A stretch of DNA of 64,000 bases, from NCBI GenBank assembly GCA_050304135.1, contig JBNLDC010000076.1:1-64000 (forward strand). Direction: 5' to 3'. Source of the stretch: JAFGNB01 sp050304135 (GTDB lineage Bacteria > Fibrobacterota > Chitinivibrionia > Chitinivibrionales > Chitinispirillaceae). Both the position numbers and the translations under genes were made by a program. Below the pieces are notes generated by a model that saw nothing but the letters and a program-made list of their open reading frames with translations, ran no database searches and was not told the origin of the DNA. This document shows positions 54,001-63,178 of this stretch, one piece after another (position 1 is the stretch's first letter; every line of letters starts with the position of its first letter).

Positions 54001-54564
54001 TCAGTCAGTTGCGGACGGTATGGCGTACCCGAAAACAAATGCTACGGAATTGCCGTGTTTACTGGTGGTTGCCGCTATGTTGAGCGGAATGCTCACTCCT
54101 GAAAAATTGATGCTCTGACCCACTGCCGCAACAAGGCTCGGACTGATCCATTCATCTTTGGAGAACCGGGTGCTGAGGTGTGGTCCCATACCGAATTCGA
54201 GGCCGAATGGCAGGCGTATACCGAACACCGTCGAGATACTCGGAATAAGCAGGCTGTGTTCTACGCCACCAAGAAACGGAACTACTTGTGTGACGAAAGC
54301 CGGTCCGCCACCTTCCGGTCGGATAATCCACTCAAAATGCCAACCGAACTGACTTACCATCGGGCCCACTTTTTTTCCGTTAATTACCGGCAGGTCATCA
54401 CTAAGCAGGTAGCTCATGCCGAGACGGGGGCCGTTGAGTTTGCGTGAAAGCATGTTGACATGCTCATAACTTTCCACGGAGGTGGCGAACGCCGGGGCGG
54501 TCATTAAGCTGATGGTCCCGACTGCAATGATCTGTCTGGCAATTGTTGAAATACGGATAGTCAT
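54001..54564 (-). CDS. outer-membrane-type beta-barrel-like protein, function unknown
   Basis: 187 aa with a signal peptide (1-28) and alternating hydrophobic/polar segments (for example VVPFLGGVEHSLLIPSI and GIRLPFGLEFGMGPHLS) as in small membrane beta-barrels. No family name is assigned. RBS AAGGAG before the ATG. It lies 30 nt after the CsgG-like gene, so both may be one transcript. Confidence 0.65.
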   Translation of the reverse strand: MTIRISTIARQIIAVGTISLMTAPAFATSVESYEHVNMLSRKLNGPRLGMSYLLSDDLPVINGKKVGPMVSQFGWHFEWIIRPEGGGPAFVTQVVPFLGGVEHSLLIPSISTVFGIRLPFGLEFGMGPHLSTRFSKDEWISPSLVAAVGQSINFSGVSIPLNIAATTSKHGNSVAFVFGYAIPSATD

Positions 54565-54594
54565 AATAACTCCTTTGTGGAATGATTGCGTTTA

Positions 54595-55380
54595 TTACTG
54601 ATGATTTCGAGTAAACAAAACCAGTGCGGCAAGTGTTCCGAAGATTACTACAGCACCGATGCTGATTTTCTTGCCGAGTTCAGACGGACGCCCGGATATT
54701 GCAGGCTCGGGACTGATTACTGCCGTCGTGTTGCCGGTATTCTTCCCGTTTGCTGCAATCGGTTGGGTATCCGGTACTCTTATCGCGGGTACCTCCTTTC
54801 TTGGAAACGTTGATGTTTTCTCTCTGGTATCTGCAGTACCAGTTTTTGATTCGCTATTGTGTTTGGAAGAGATTGAATCAATCACTACCGTTTCAGGTCC
54901 GGCGTCGGTCGCGGGCATAATCTGTTTGAGCAGTTCTGCACCGACTTTGAGCAAACCTTCTGCCGATTCGTTGTAAAGCTTTTGAGCGGCAGCATCAATG
55001 CGGGCTGATCCGACATCGATAATCTTGAGGGTGAAGCTGTAGCTCCGACCGATACGACTGATTGATCCGGTGCAAATTTTATCGACGGAAGAGCGCGGCC
55101 CGGTTTGCACTAACTGGATATCATCAGAACCGGTTACACCGCTTAGTGAAAGATTGTCCTCGGTTATCAGTACATCCAGATTTGACCGCGAAATGACACG
55201 GTACCCAGGGAAACTGATAAGCTTGCTTTCGATTTGATCGGTAAGGGTTTCGGTGAACTCATCGGCGAGTACTTCAGATTTAATCTTGTATACGGCAATC
55301 CTCACCAGGGTGTCGTTGGCGCCTGAAGGGTACACTAACGAAAGAAAAAACGCGAGAGTTAGACTTAAGTTTCTATTCAT
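54595..55380 (-). CDS. CsgG/LpoB-like periplasmic protein with C-terminal membrane segment
   Basis: 261 aa. A signal peptide (1-21) is followed by a domain with the CsgG/DUF2380-like order (VRIAVYKIKSEV, LTDQIESKLISFPGYRVISRSNLDVLI, then a GSISRIGRSYSFTLKIIDV block, about 25-150). A low-complexity Ser/Thr/Pro linker (about 160-235) and a terminal transmembrane segment (about 238-255) follow. Members of this fold help secretion channels or envelope signalling; the exact role is unknown. RBS AAAGG upstream. Confidence 0.7.
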   Translation of the reverse strand: MNRNLSLTLAFFLSLVYPSGANDTLVRIAVYKIKSEVLADEFTETLTDQIESKLISFPGYRVISRSNLDVLITEDNLSLSGVTGSDDIQLVQTGPRSSVDKICTGSISRIGRSYSFTLKIIDVGSARIDAAAQKLYNESAEGLLKVGAELLKQIMPATDAGPETVVIDSISSKHNSESKTGTADTREKTSTFPRKEVPAIRVPDTQPIAANGKNTGNTTAVISPEPAISGRPSELGKKISIGAVVIFGTLAALVLFTRNHQ

Positions 55381-55827
55381 AGCAGTACCTTTGTTAGGGT
55401 TGCAGAATTTATATCTTGTATAACAAAAGTTGTGCCAATAATACTTATTAGTTATAAGTTATTGATATAAAACAATTAGATGGTTGATTGACGTTTCCTG
55501 TATTAAATAAGTTGATTGCAAATATGCGACTGTAGTCGCGTTATTGCGACTGTTGGGGGCGCGATAGGTATCGAACTACCACACAGTTTTCTTGATCATG
55601 TTCAAAGCAGCAAAGATGCATTGCTTTGAAGATGAATGGTAAGTGAATCTTTAACTTGGATTTCAGTATTCAGAGATCAGGGAACTGCTTATCAGGGGCA
55701 GTCAGTCGGCTTTATTAGTTAGGTTTTGTGCGGTGAACCCGACCCCTGGTATTTATTACAATAATGAAGCATCCTGTAGAGAGAGTGGGGTGCATTCTCG
55801 ATTCGGAACAGTTTCAGGAGGGCTTAC
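55381..55827. other. divergent intergenic region with GCGACT repeats
   Basis: About 450 bp between the CsgG-like gene (minus) and the fibro-slime gene (plus). An imperfect palindrome GCGACTGTAGTCGC (55526-55539) and a third GCGACT (55546-55551) form a candidate operator. A nearby piece (55555-55585) resembles a tRNA 3' end but lacks a tRNA structure. Confidence 0.45.
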
Positions 55828-57804
55828 ATGCAGAAGAAATCCGATGTTTATCGGGTGCTTGCTTTTGGTATCGCGTTATTCTTTATCAGTATCGGGGGCT
55901 TCGTACGTGGGGTCAGGGCACAGGCATCATATCCTTCCACATTAAAGGTGCCGGTAATTTTTTACGATTTTCACTCCGACTCAAGTAATCCGGAATTCGA
56001 AATTTCTCCGCCGGGATCAGCGGTCAAAAAAGGCATGGTTGCCGGCAAACTCGATGCACAACGGAAGCCGACGCTTGGAAATGCACCGTTTTTCAACCGG
56101 AGGATTGAGCACTGGTTTCGTTTGTGGAGTCCGGGAGATTTTTCCATATACAATTACTTTGGTGAGAATAGCGATAACGGAGAGTTCAAGGCCTCCCGGT
56201 TTGACCGTTACAGCGGACTTGCAACCGGACTGGTGACACTTGATCATGATACCTCCTTTAAAAATCTGGTGATTCAGGACACATTGGTATTCCGGTATCA
56301 GCAGGGAAGTGCCGGGAACTATGAATATGAAAACAGTAATTTTTTTCCGCTTGACGGGAAGGGTTTCGGTGCTGAAGGCAGGGAGCATAATTACTCGTTC
56401 ACCATGGAGCTGCACTGGACCTTCACCAAGGTTCCCGGTCTTACGTTTAATTTCACCGGTGATGACGATGTATGGGGGTTTGTCAATGATTCACTGGTGC
56501 TGGATATCGGGGGGATTCACCGACCGGAGTGGGGCTCCTTCAGTGTTGATAACATTCCCGGACTCGTTGCCGGTCAGCAGTATACCTTTGACCTCTTTTA
56601 TGCCGAGCGTCATGTAACCGGATCGAACATCAGGATAACCACCAACATTATTGCTCCTCCGTCGGTTCTGCAGGTGTTTGATAATCCCAATCCTCCAACG
56701 GGAAATAATACTCCGGTCACAGCAATCAATAATGTTGAAGCAGGAAAACCGGTTTCAGTGTATGGTCATATTTTTGATTCCACCGGTGCGTGGCGTCCGG
56801 AATTTGATTCAATGATCACTTGGCGTGTCGAGTCGGGGTCGGTCACCCTCAGTGCGGATCGGGGAGTATCCACAACCATGACACCGTCTGCGGACCTTGC
56901 GGGATCGGAATTTATTCTTATTGCGACGTTCAATAATTCGGCCAATTCCAGTCAACCTCCCTCCGAGGCACGGATTACCGTGCGGGTCGCCTCCGGGAAG
57001 ACGGATCCGCCGCCTGTTGATCCGCCACCGGTTGATCCTCCACCACCGGTAGAAGATCATCTGGATATCGTTCTGGATTCACTTGCCGGAATCGCGAAGG
57101 AAACTCATTTCACCACCTTCTCTTTTCAAAGTGACGAACTCTCACGGCAGCTTTATGTTGTGGTCCGGGATCCCAATGGGAATTTCATCAGATTTGCCGA
57201 CAATGCTTCGTGGCAGAATACCAATACGAAAGTGATCGCACTCTCTCCTGATCGCGGGATGAAAACCGTAATCATGAAGGGCCCGGATGGCCTCGGAGAG
57301 AAAACGCTTATTATTGTCAACGAGTCGGGATTGCGACCGGATACCTTGACGGTTGTCTGGCGGGGAGAACAGCGCAAGGCAGTGATTCCCAATCCGTTTC
57401 GACCGGGCAAAGTTGATATTAGAACGGTTCTGCCGCAGAATGTCACGGCTATTTATGCACCGGTAATCAATTCCGCAGGAACACCGTATGTTACACTGGT
57501 TTCAATCCAGACCGCGGAGCGGCTCAAAGTATACCGACGGGGTACCTCCGGAGGAGCATCGCAACAGGTGCATGATTCCTACGGCGAAGTGACGCTCTAC
57601 GATGCGGTTGGGAATCTGGTCAGAAGTGATCTTGATCTTGTCGCCGCAAACAAGGAACTTACGTATGGTGTTGCCTGGAACGGTACCAACCGGAATAAAA
57701 GAATTGTGGGTACCGGAGCGTATCTGATGATTATCAAGGCGAAAGGTGAATTGGGGAAACAATACATTTTTAAAGAAAAAATTGGTGTTGTCAACGAAAA
57801 ATAG
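55828..57804 (+). CDS. secreted fibro-slime domain protein
   Basis: 658 aa. After a signal peptide (about 1-31) lies a fibro-slime/PA14-like domain (about 32-275) with FNFTGDDDVWGFVND and LVLDIGGIHRPEWG, which carry calcium-binding-type acidic residues. An Ig-like region (about 280-385), a Pro-rich linker (repeats of D-P-P-P-V), another beta-domain, and a C-terminal FlgD/T9SS-like domain (start VIPNPFRPGK; end GTGAYLMIIKAKGE) follow. Fibro-slime proteins were first named from Fibrobacter and are thought to act in surface attachment to plant fibre. RBS CAGGAGG before the ATG. Confidence 0.87.
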   Translation: MQKKSDVYRVLAFGIALFFISIGGFVRGVRAQASYPSTLKVPVIFYDFHSDSSNPEFEISPPGSAVKKGMVAGKLDAQRKPTLGNAPFFNRRIEHWFRLWSPGDFSIYNYFGENSDNGEFKASRFDRYSGLATGLVTLDHDTSFKNLVIQDTLVFRYQQGSAGNYEYENSNFFPLDGKGFGAEGREHNYSFTMELHWTFTKVPGLTFNFTGDDDVWGFVNDSLVLDIGGIHRPEWGSFSVDNIPGLVAGQQYTFDLFYAERHVTGSNIRITTNIIAPPSVLQVFDNPNPPTGNNTPVTAINNVEAGKPVSVYGHIFDSTGAWRPEFDSMITWRVESGSVTLSADRGVSTTMTPSADLAGSEFILIATFNNSANSSQPPSEARITVRVASGKTDPPPVDPPPVDPPPPVEDHLDIVLDSLAGIAKETHFTTFSFQSDELSRQLYVVVRDPNGNFIRFADNASWQNTNTKVIALSPDRGMKTVIMKGPDGLGEKTLIIVNESGLRPDTLTVVWRGEQRKAVIPNPFRPGKVDIRTVLPQNVTAIYAPVINSAGTPYVTLVSIQTAERLKVYRRGTSGGASQQVHDSYGEVTLYDAVGNLVRSDLDLVAANKELTYGVAWNGTNRNKRIVGTGAYLMIIKAKGELGKQYIFKEKIGVVNEK

Positions 57805-57836
57805 TCTGTAGGTGTAAATAACATTCAGGATGGTAC

Positions 57837-57869
57837 AAAAAAAGGCGGTTGATCACCGCCTTTTTTTTA
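57837..57869. terminator. bidirectional terminator between fibro-slime gene and guaB
   Basis: AAAAAAAGGCGG, loop TTGATCA, CCGCCTTTTTTTT. A-tract and T-tract on both sides serve both convergent genes (57804 end, 57886 end). Confidence 0.88.
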
Positions 57870-57885
57870 TTCGATAGCGTAGGAA

Positions 57886-59403
57886 CTATACTTCCCTCGG
57901 AAGATCCTTTTCAAGCGAGAGCACATTCGAGGTGCCGCTTTCAACAAAGGATTGCTCTGATATTCTGGTCAGTACGGCTTTCTCCGCAAATTTTCTGAGA
58001 GATATGGAGCCCATGTTGCACATGGTTGATTTTAATTTTGCGGTTGTAACTTCAAGCACCTCATTGACCGATCCGACAATCGGTACATAGGCATCAATAC
58101 CCTCTTCAAATTTGAGGCCGTTACCCGAATCGGACCCGGTCTGGTAACGCTGCCAGTTTCTTGCCCGGTTTGATCCTTCACCCCAGTAGGGTTTATAGAC
58201 TCTTCCGCCTATGGAAACTTTTGGTGTGGGGCTTTCAACCGTCATTGCGAAATAGCGCCCCATCATGACAAAATCGGCACCCATCGCGAGTGCGATAATA
58301 ATCTGCGTGTCATTAGCGAGACCTCCATCGGAACAAACCGGCACATAGATCCCGGTTTCCGCAAAGTAACGGTCCCGTTCCTCAACAACCGCCATAAGTG
58401 CACTTGCCTGGCCGCGACCGATACCCTTCTGTTCCCGGGTTATGCAAATAGACCCACCGCCGATACCCACTTTCACAAAGTCGACATCAGCTTCTTCCAC
58501 AAGGTATCTGAATGCATTTCCATCAATTACGTTACCACCGCCGATAACTATATCATTACCGTACTGTTTTCGGGTCCACACGGCTGCGTTCTTCTGAAAT
58601 TCCGTATATCCGTCCGAAGAATCAAAACAGAGAACATCGGTGCCGGCTTCTATCAATGCCGGGATACGCTCAGTGTAGTCGTGAGTATTTATTCCAGCTC
58701 CGGTACTGAGCCGTTTGTGTGCATCAAGGAGCTCATCAGGATTGTTCATATGGTCGAAATAATCCTTTTTAAACACCAGGGCGCTGAGATTACCCTGTGC
58801 ATCCAGAACGGGAAGACACTCTTTTTTATGTTTCTGGAGAAGCACATTGGCATCATGCAGTGAGATACCCTGGCTGCCGAAAACCACCTGGTCTTTCGGT
58901 GTCATAAAGGTGCTTACCGGTGCAGCGAGATCGTCCTCGTATTCCCAGAAATCCTTATCGGTCAGAATTCCGAGAAACTGTCCGTTCTTTGAACCGTCAT
59001 GCGTAACCGGCATGGTTGAATGTCCGGTCTTTTTTCTGAGTGCAACTGCTTCGGCAAGGGTATTATCCGGTCGAAGGTTTGAGTCGGAGGGAACAAAACC
59101 TGCTTTATGCAGTTTTACCCGGCGTACCATTGCCACCTGGTCTTTTATTGATTGTGAACAGTAGATGAACGCGCATCCGCCTCTCCGTGCCAGGGCAATT
59201 GCCATTTCGGATCCTGAAACGGATTGCATACTCGCCGATATGAACGGAGTGTTGAGGTAAAACCGGGAGGTGGTGTTTTTTGAAAATTTAGCCAGGGGTG
59301 TCTTGAGACTGACGTTGGCCGGCGTATGATTACTGAGCGTAAGTTGAGGTATTAGAAGGTATTCGGAAAAAGTTCGCGATACTTCATTGATGATTTTAGC
59401 CAT
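57886..59403 (-). CDS. guaB: inosine-5'-monophosphate dehydrogenase (atypical)
   Basis: 505 aa, oxidises IMP to XMP in guanine nucleotide synthesis. Seen are the barrel start NTPFISASMQ, two CBS domains (about 110-225) with GILTDKDFWEYE, FDSSDGY, the catalytic loop VGIGGGSICITR (C320), and the flap motif around WGEGSNRARNWQRY. The loop after the Cys reads GIGRGQAS instead of the common G-x-G-x-P-Q pattern, placing the protein in a divergent branch. GAGGT lies upstream of the ATG. It is monocistronic between a terminator and a long intergenic region. A GMP reductase is a less likely alternative. Confidence 0.85.
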   Translation of the reverse strand: MAKIINEVSRTFSEYLLIPQLTLSNHTPANVSLKTPLAKFSKNTTSRFYLNTPFISASMQSVSGSEMAIALARRGGCAFIYCSQSIKDQVAMVRRVKLHKAGFVPSDSNLRPDNTLAEAVALRKKTGHSTMPVTHDGSKNGQFLGILTDKDFWEYEDDLAAPVSTFMTPKDQVVFGSQGISLHDANVLLQKHKKECLPVLDAQGNLSALVFKKDYFDHMNNPDELLDAHKRLSTGAGINTHDYTERIPALIEAGTDVLCFDSSDGYTEFQKNAAVWTRKQYGNDIVIGGGNVIDGNAFRYLVEEADVDFVKVGIGGGSICITREQKGIGRGQASALMAVVEERDRYFAETGIYVPVCSDGGLANDTQIIIALAMGADFVMMGRYFAMTVESPTPKVSIGGRVYKPYWGEGSNRARNWQRYQTGSDSGNGLKFEEGIDAYVPIVGSVNEVLEVTTAKLKSTMCNMGSISLRKFAEKAVLTRISEQSFVESGTSNVLSLEKDLPREV

Positions 59404-60234
59404 ATATACCTCGCTGAACGAATGCTGGTGTATGGAGAGAATGCTGCCACTCGGGTACGATAGTACTGACGAATTATTTAAATTGGATTATTTGGTATAA
59501 GAAAGTACCCTCGGGAAGGGGATAAAGCAAGTTTAAAATCATGTTTCTTGATGAGATGCTGTTGTATTTAAATTATAACCTTTTATATAACAATACCTTG
59601 TGTTGGTTGTCGAAGAGGCGGGGTAATGCTCGGGAATCTTTTGGGGATTGAAAGGCGAATCCACTAAAAATTAAGGTAAGGAGTTTGATGGTTTCAAAAC
59701 AGCAGAGGTAGCTTTATGGTCTGGGTAAAATGAATTCCTTGCCGTAACTTCAATTTTGAGATACAATACATTATATACAGCCGTTGTGTCTGCGGTACAA
59801 TACAACGGGTAAAGAGTTGGTCGGAGGACTGGAATTAAAGGACCTGAGGTACCCACATCTCAGATCATTTTGAATTCGGGTGGAAAGCATCCCACTGATG
59901 GTTAAAATTATTATCTCCGAAACGATTCGTGTAAATAGTTCCTGTTCAGGATTGATATTTTACAGGATGAATGTCATTCCCGCGGAGGCGGGACCACGGA
60001 GCGCAGCGTAGTAGCCTGCAATCCAGTCTTTCCGCTTGTTTTCGAGGATGGATACCCGATAAAACAACTCGGGTATGACGGAGTTCCCTTATTTTAAACA
60101 GGAACTAAATAGATTATTCTAACGGCATGAACACGATGATACTATGTAAGTCATTGTTAATTAACGTTAAACACCTGAACGTCATTCCGGCATCTGCATA
60201 ACTACACCCTGTTTGTATGACGAGATAACACGAA
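59404..60234. other. long intergenic region between guaB and the kinase
   Basis: About 830 bp, AT-rich. It includes repeat copy C (59934-60110). The kinase promoter probably lies after 60110; no -10/-35 could be assigned. No coding region supported. Confidence 0.5.
59934..60110. mobile_element. MITE-like element copy C (177 bp, different interior)
   Basis: Left end AATAGTTCCTGTTCAGGATT; right end AAACAGGAACTAAAT forms the inverted partner. The ends match those of copies A and B, but the interior (ATTCCCGCGGAGGCGGGACC at about 59978, and TGGATACCCG followed by CTCGGGTATGACGG) differs and has its own inverted repeats. Non-coding. Confidence 0.6.
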
Positions 60235-62085
60235 ATGTCGCTGCGTGGACCAGACAACCCAGATCCGCCTGAGCGAGCAAAAGGCTTGCCGAAGGTAACC
60301 CGTATACGGAATGCAGTGATCCTCCCTGACGGCACTAAAAAAGAACCGTTGGGCAGCGGTACGATTACCGGCATACTTGGCGTTGGCGGTATGGCCAATG
60401 TGTATGAAATCTGGAATGGCCAACTGGAGCTTTCCCGGGCGGTAAAACTACTCCATCCTAATTATACTGAAGAGGCGTTACACCGTTTTCAGACGGAAAT
60501 AAAGATAACTGCCAAGCTCAGCCACCGCAACATTATTGAAATACATGCGGTTGGGTACTGGAACGGACTTCCGTATATTGAAATGGAGCGTATCTCAGGT
60601 GATACGCTTGAAAAAATACTTGAGGATCGCGGGGCACTTCCGCTTGAAGTTTGCACGGCGATTGCAATAATGGTTGGACGTGCGCTTCATTATGCCCATA
60701 CTCAGGAGTATGTTATTTACGGAACTACCTACCATGGTGTTATTCACCGCGATCTGAAACCGTCGAATATAATGGTGACCGATGATGGTATTGTAAAACT
60801 CATGGATTTTGGTATTGCGCGTCCAACCGATGCCTCAATTCATACTACCGATGGAGCAATTCTCGGAACCATGCAATATCTCTCGCCGGAACAGCTCGAT
60901 GGCAAGGAGCCCGACGTACGTGCCGATATTTATTCGCTGGGAACGATTCTTTATGAACTCCTTACCGGTATAAAGGCGTTTCCTGAAAACAATGTTTCCA
61001 AACTGATGCTCAATAAAATTAAAAACGAATTTAAGCCACTGAACCAGTTCGCTCTTGGTATACCATCCCGTTTGCGTCGTCTGGTTCATCGTTGTATGGT
61101 GTATGATCGGGAAAAACGAGTACGGAATGCACAGGAGTTTCTCACCGAGATCGGCAGAATCCACCGGAGTATAAGTGGCAGTTCGCCTGAACAGGTCGTC
61201 AGACGGTATCTCACTGAACATGAGGTTATTCATACAGCAGTTTCAACCCGTCATCAGTTTCCGGTTAAATCGGTTCTGATTGTTACCGGAGTAATTACCG
61301 TGCTCACCGGGGCTGGTTGGCTGGGGATTCGATTGCGGTCGGGGAACACCAGTGATGATCTCCCGGTTACGGAAACTGCCTCGACTATCCCCGAGGTGGT
61401 TACATCACCCCAGGCTGAAGTAACGGTAGAGCCTCCGGTGCAGGAAATAAAAAAAGATAATAACCCTTCCGAAGTACAACGAACAGTCAACGTCCGGACG
61501 AGTAGGAAACCTGTTTCTGCTATTCCGAAAAAAGAAGCTTCACCACCTCTCTCCGCAACGGATAAAATGCTTCAACGTTACGGGGCTGCTTCTTCGCTGG
61601 ATGCCTTTTACAAGGCTGTAGACCGGCAGTCCTGGAATGATGCTCGTGAACTGATCGCTGAACTTCCGCCTTCCGCCATGCTTGAGCCGAGGGGTGTTGT
61701 CTATCGGGCTCGTGTTCTTCGGGCATTGGGGAAAACCGCGGAGCTTCGGGCTCTTCTTGCCGGATGTTCCGTAGAGGATGGAGAGTTATATCTGCAGCGC
61801 GCATCGCTTTCACTGCAGCGTGGGGACCTTGTTTCCACGACGAAATTTCTGCGGAAATCTGAAAAAACAGTTTCGGCATTCAAGGATAACCGTGATCTGC
61901 GGCTGGAACGCCTGCATCTTGAAGCCCTGTGTGCGGTTCGTCAATTCGATATAGAGAAAACGGAACCTGCCCGACGCTATGCTCTTGACAGGTGGTATGA
62001 GGTGAAGTCGGTACTCCGGACCTCCAGAGATCATCCGTGGTACCGGGAGGCCGAAAAGACGATGCAGCGGATAGCTGAACGATAA
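60235..62085 (+). CDS. transmembrane Ser/Thr protein kinase with C-terminal helical repeat region
   Basis: 616 aa. An N-terminal Hanks-type kinase domain (about 42-310) has G-loop GVGGMANVYE, catalytic Lys in AVKLLH (K71), HRDLKPSN (171-178), DFG (191-193) and GTMQYLSPEQ. A transmembrane helix (about 346-365) follows, then a low-complexity linker and a helical, TPR-like extracytoplasmic or sensory region (about 450-616). All catalytic motifs are present, so it should be active. The adjacent beta-helix protein and lipoprotein may be substrates or partners; this is inferred only from order. Confidence 0.88.
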   Translation: MSLRGPDNPDPPERAKGLPKVTRIRNAVILPDGTKKEPLGSGTITGILGVGGMANVYEIWNGQLELSRAVKLLHPNYTEEALHRFQTEIKITAKLSHRNIIEIHAVGYWNGLPYIEMERISGDTLEKILEDRGALPLEVCTAIAIMVGRALHYAHTQEYVIYGTTYHGVIHRDLKPSNIMVTDDGIVKLMDFGIARPTDASIHTTDGAILGTMQYLSPEQLDGKEPDVRADIYSLGTILYELLTGIKAFPENNVSKLMLNKIKNEFKPLNQFALGIPSRLRRLVHRCMVYDREKRVRNAQEFLTEIGRIHRSISGSSPEQVVRRYLTEHEVIHTAVSTRHQFPVKSVLIVTGVITVLTGAGWLGIRLRSGNTSDDLPVTETASTIPEVVTSPQAEVTVEPPVQEIKKDNNPSEVQRTVNVRTSRKPVSAIPKKEASPPLSATDKMLQRYGAASSLDAFYKAVDRQSWNDARELIAELPPSAMLEPRGVVYRARVLRALGKTAELRALLAGCSVEDGELYLQRASLSLQRGDLVSTTKFLRKSEKTVSAFKDNRDLRLERLHLEALCAVRQFDIEKTEPARRYALDRWYEVKSVLRTSRDHPWYREAEKTMQRIAER

Positions 62086-62113
62086 TCGGTTCAACAGTTA
62101 CGGAATTGTTCCA

Positions 62114-63079
62114 ATGACCATACACCATTCAATAGTATCTGCCCGAGATACCATGCTGAGAAAAATGCCGGATACAATCCTTCAAAGTGACTGTCGAAGA
62201 AGAATCGCAAAAAGACTGATTCCGCGTTTCGTGTCAATTGGGCTGCTGTTTCTGATCTGCGGTACTAGTGGTGCGACCGGTACTTTTACCGAATTATCCG
62301 GAGATCTGCCGCCGGTTGTCACGTCGGATAAATCGCCCTATCTGGTGGTTGCTGATATTTTCGTGCCTTCCGGTAAGACGGTGCGGATTGAACCGGGTAC
62401 GGTATTTCTGTTCAATAATTTTACCGGTTTGCAGGTGCAGGGAGTCCTCACTGCTCGCGGCAGCATGCTGCAACCGGTTGTTTTCACCTCAATAAATGAT
62501 CATGGTTACTCCTTCGCAGATTCGCTCAATCCGACACCCTATGACTGGAACGGGGTGTATATCCAGAAGGACGGTATGGGTACCAGTCTGGGGCATTTCA
62601 AGGTCTGCTATGCAGTCAAGGGTATCGTATCGGAAACAAAGTTCATCAATATTTCCGATGGATCGTTTATTGAAAATGGACGTTCACAGTGCATTATCGA
62701 GGGTGTTGAGCAGCAGGTTGTTGACGGAAAACCTTTTTCATATTCGGTATCAGTCAAGGATGCGACCGTTGACGGCGTTCCGGTAAAAATTCTTCGGGAC
62801 CCGCTCGCGCGGAAAAGAAATATCGCACGATACGGGGGATTGACGTTACTGGTTGGAGGTGTTGCCCTGGGGGGTATTTCCGGAGCGCGGTTCAGGGAGT
62901 CGCAACCGGAGTTCACGGCATTGCAGAGCCGGGACTCATCGAATACTGTCCGGGAAAACGGAGATGCCCTCTGGCAGCAAGCGAAACTCAGACGTGACAG
63001 AGACCGGGCGGGGCTGGTGACGGGAGCGGTTTTAGCTCTGATCGGCAGTATCGGTCTCTTCTGGACGTTTACCTTTTAA
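62114..63079 (+). CDS. exported beta-helix-like protein with C-terminal membrane segments
   Basis: 321 aa. The start is uncertain: ATG 62114, 62153 or 62165 all precede a hydrophobic signal (RFVSIGLLFLICGTSGATG). The middle (about 70-195) has the pattern FVPSGKTVRIEPGTVFLF and LQVQGVLTARG, as in parallel beta-helix proteins. Two hydrophobic segments near the end (GLTLLVGGVALGGISG and GLVTGAVLALIGSIGLFWTF) are probable membrane helices. 28 nt downstream of the kinase on the same strand. Function unknown. Confidence 0.68.
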   Translation: MTIHHSIVSARDTMLRKMPDTILQSDCRRRIAKRLIPRFVSIGLLFLICGTSGATGTFTELSGDLPPVVTSDKSPYLVVADIFVPSGKTVRIEPGTVFLFNNFTGLQVQGVLTARGSMLQPVVFTSINDHGYSFADSLNPTPYDWNGVYIQKDGMGTSLGHFKVCYAVKGIVSETKFINISDGSFIENGRSQCIIEGVEQQVVDGKPFSYSVSVKDATVDGVPVKILRDPLARKRNIARYGGLTLLVGGVALGGISGARFRESQPEFTALQSRDSSNTVRENGDALWQQAKLRRDRDRAGLVTGAVLALIGSIGLFWTFTF

Positions 63080-63178
63080 TCGACAGTGGAATCCGATGAT
63101 TAGTTACCGGGGCAACCATAATTTACATACGATGCCGTCCGAAGTGCTTCGCGGCAGAGCTGTTCATCATCAGGTGTT

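Noticed and set aside
55555..55600. tRNA 3'-end-like piece (minus strand, GTTCGATACC then GCGCCCCC)
   Set aside because: No matching acceptor 5' strand, D-arm or anticodon arm; the T-stem does not pair. At most a remnant or chance match.
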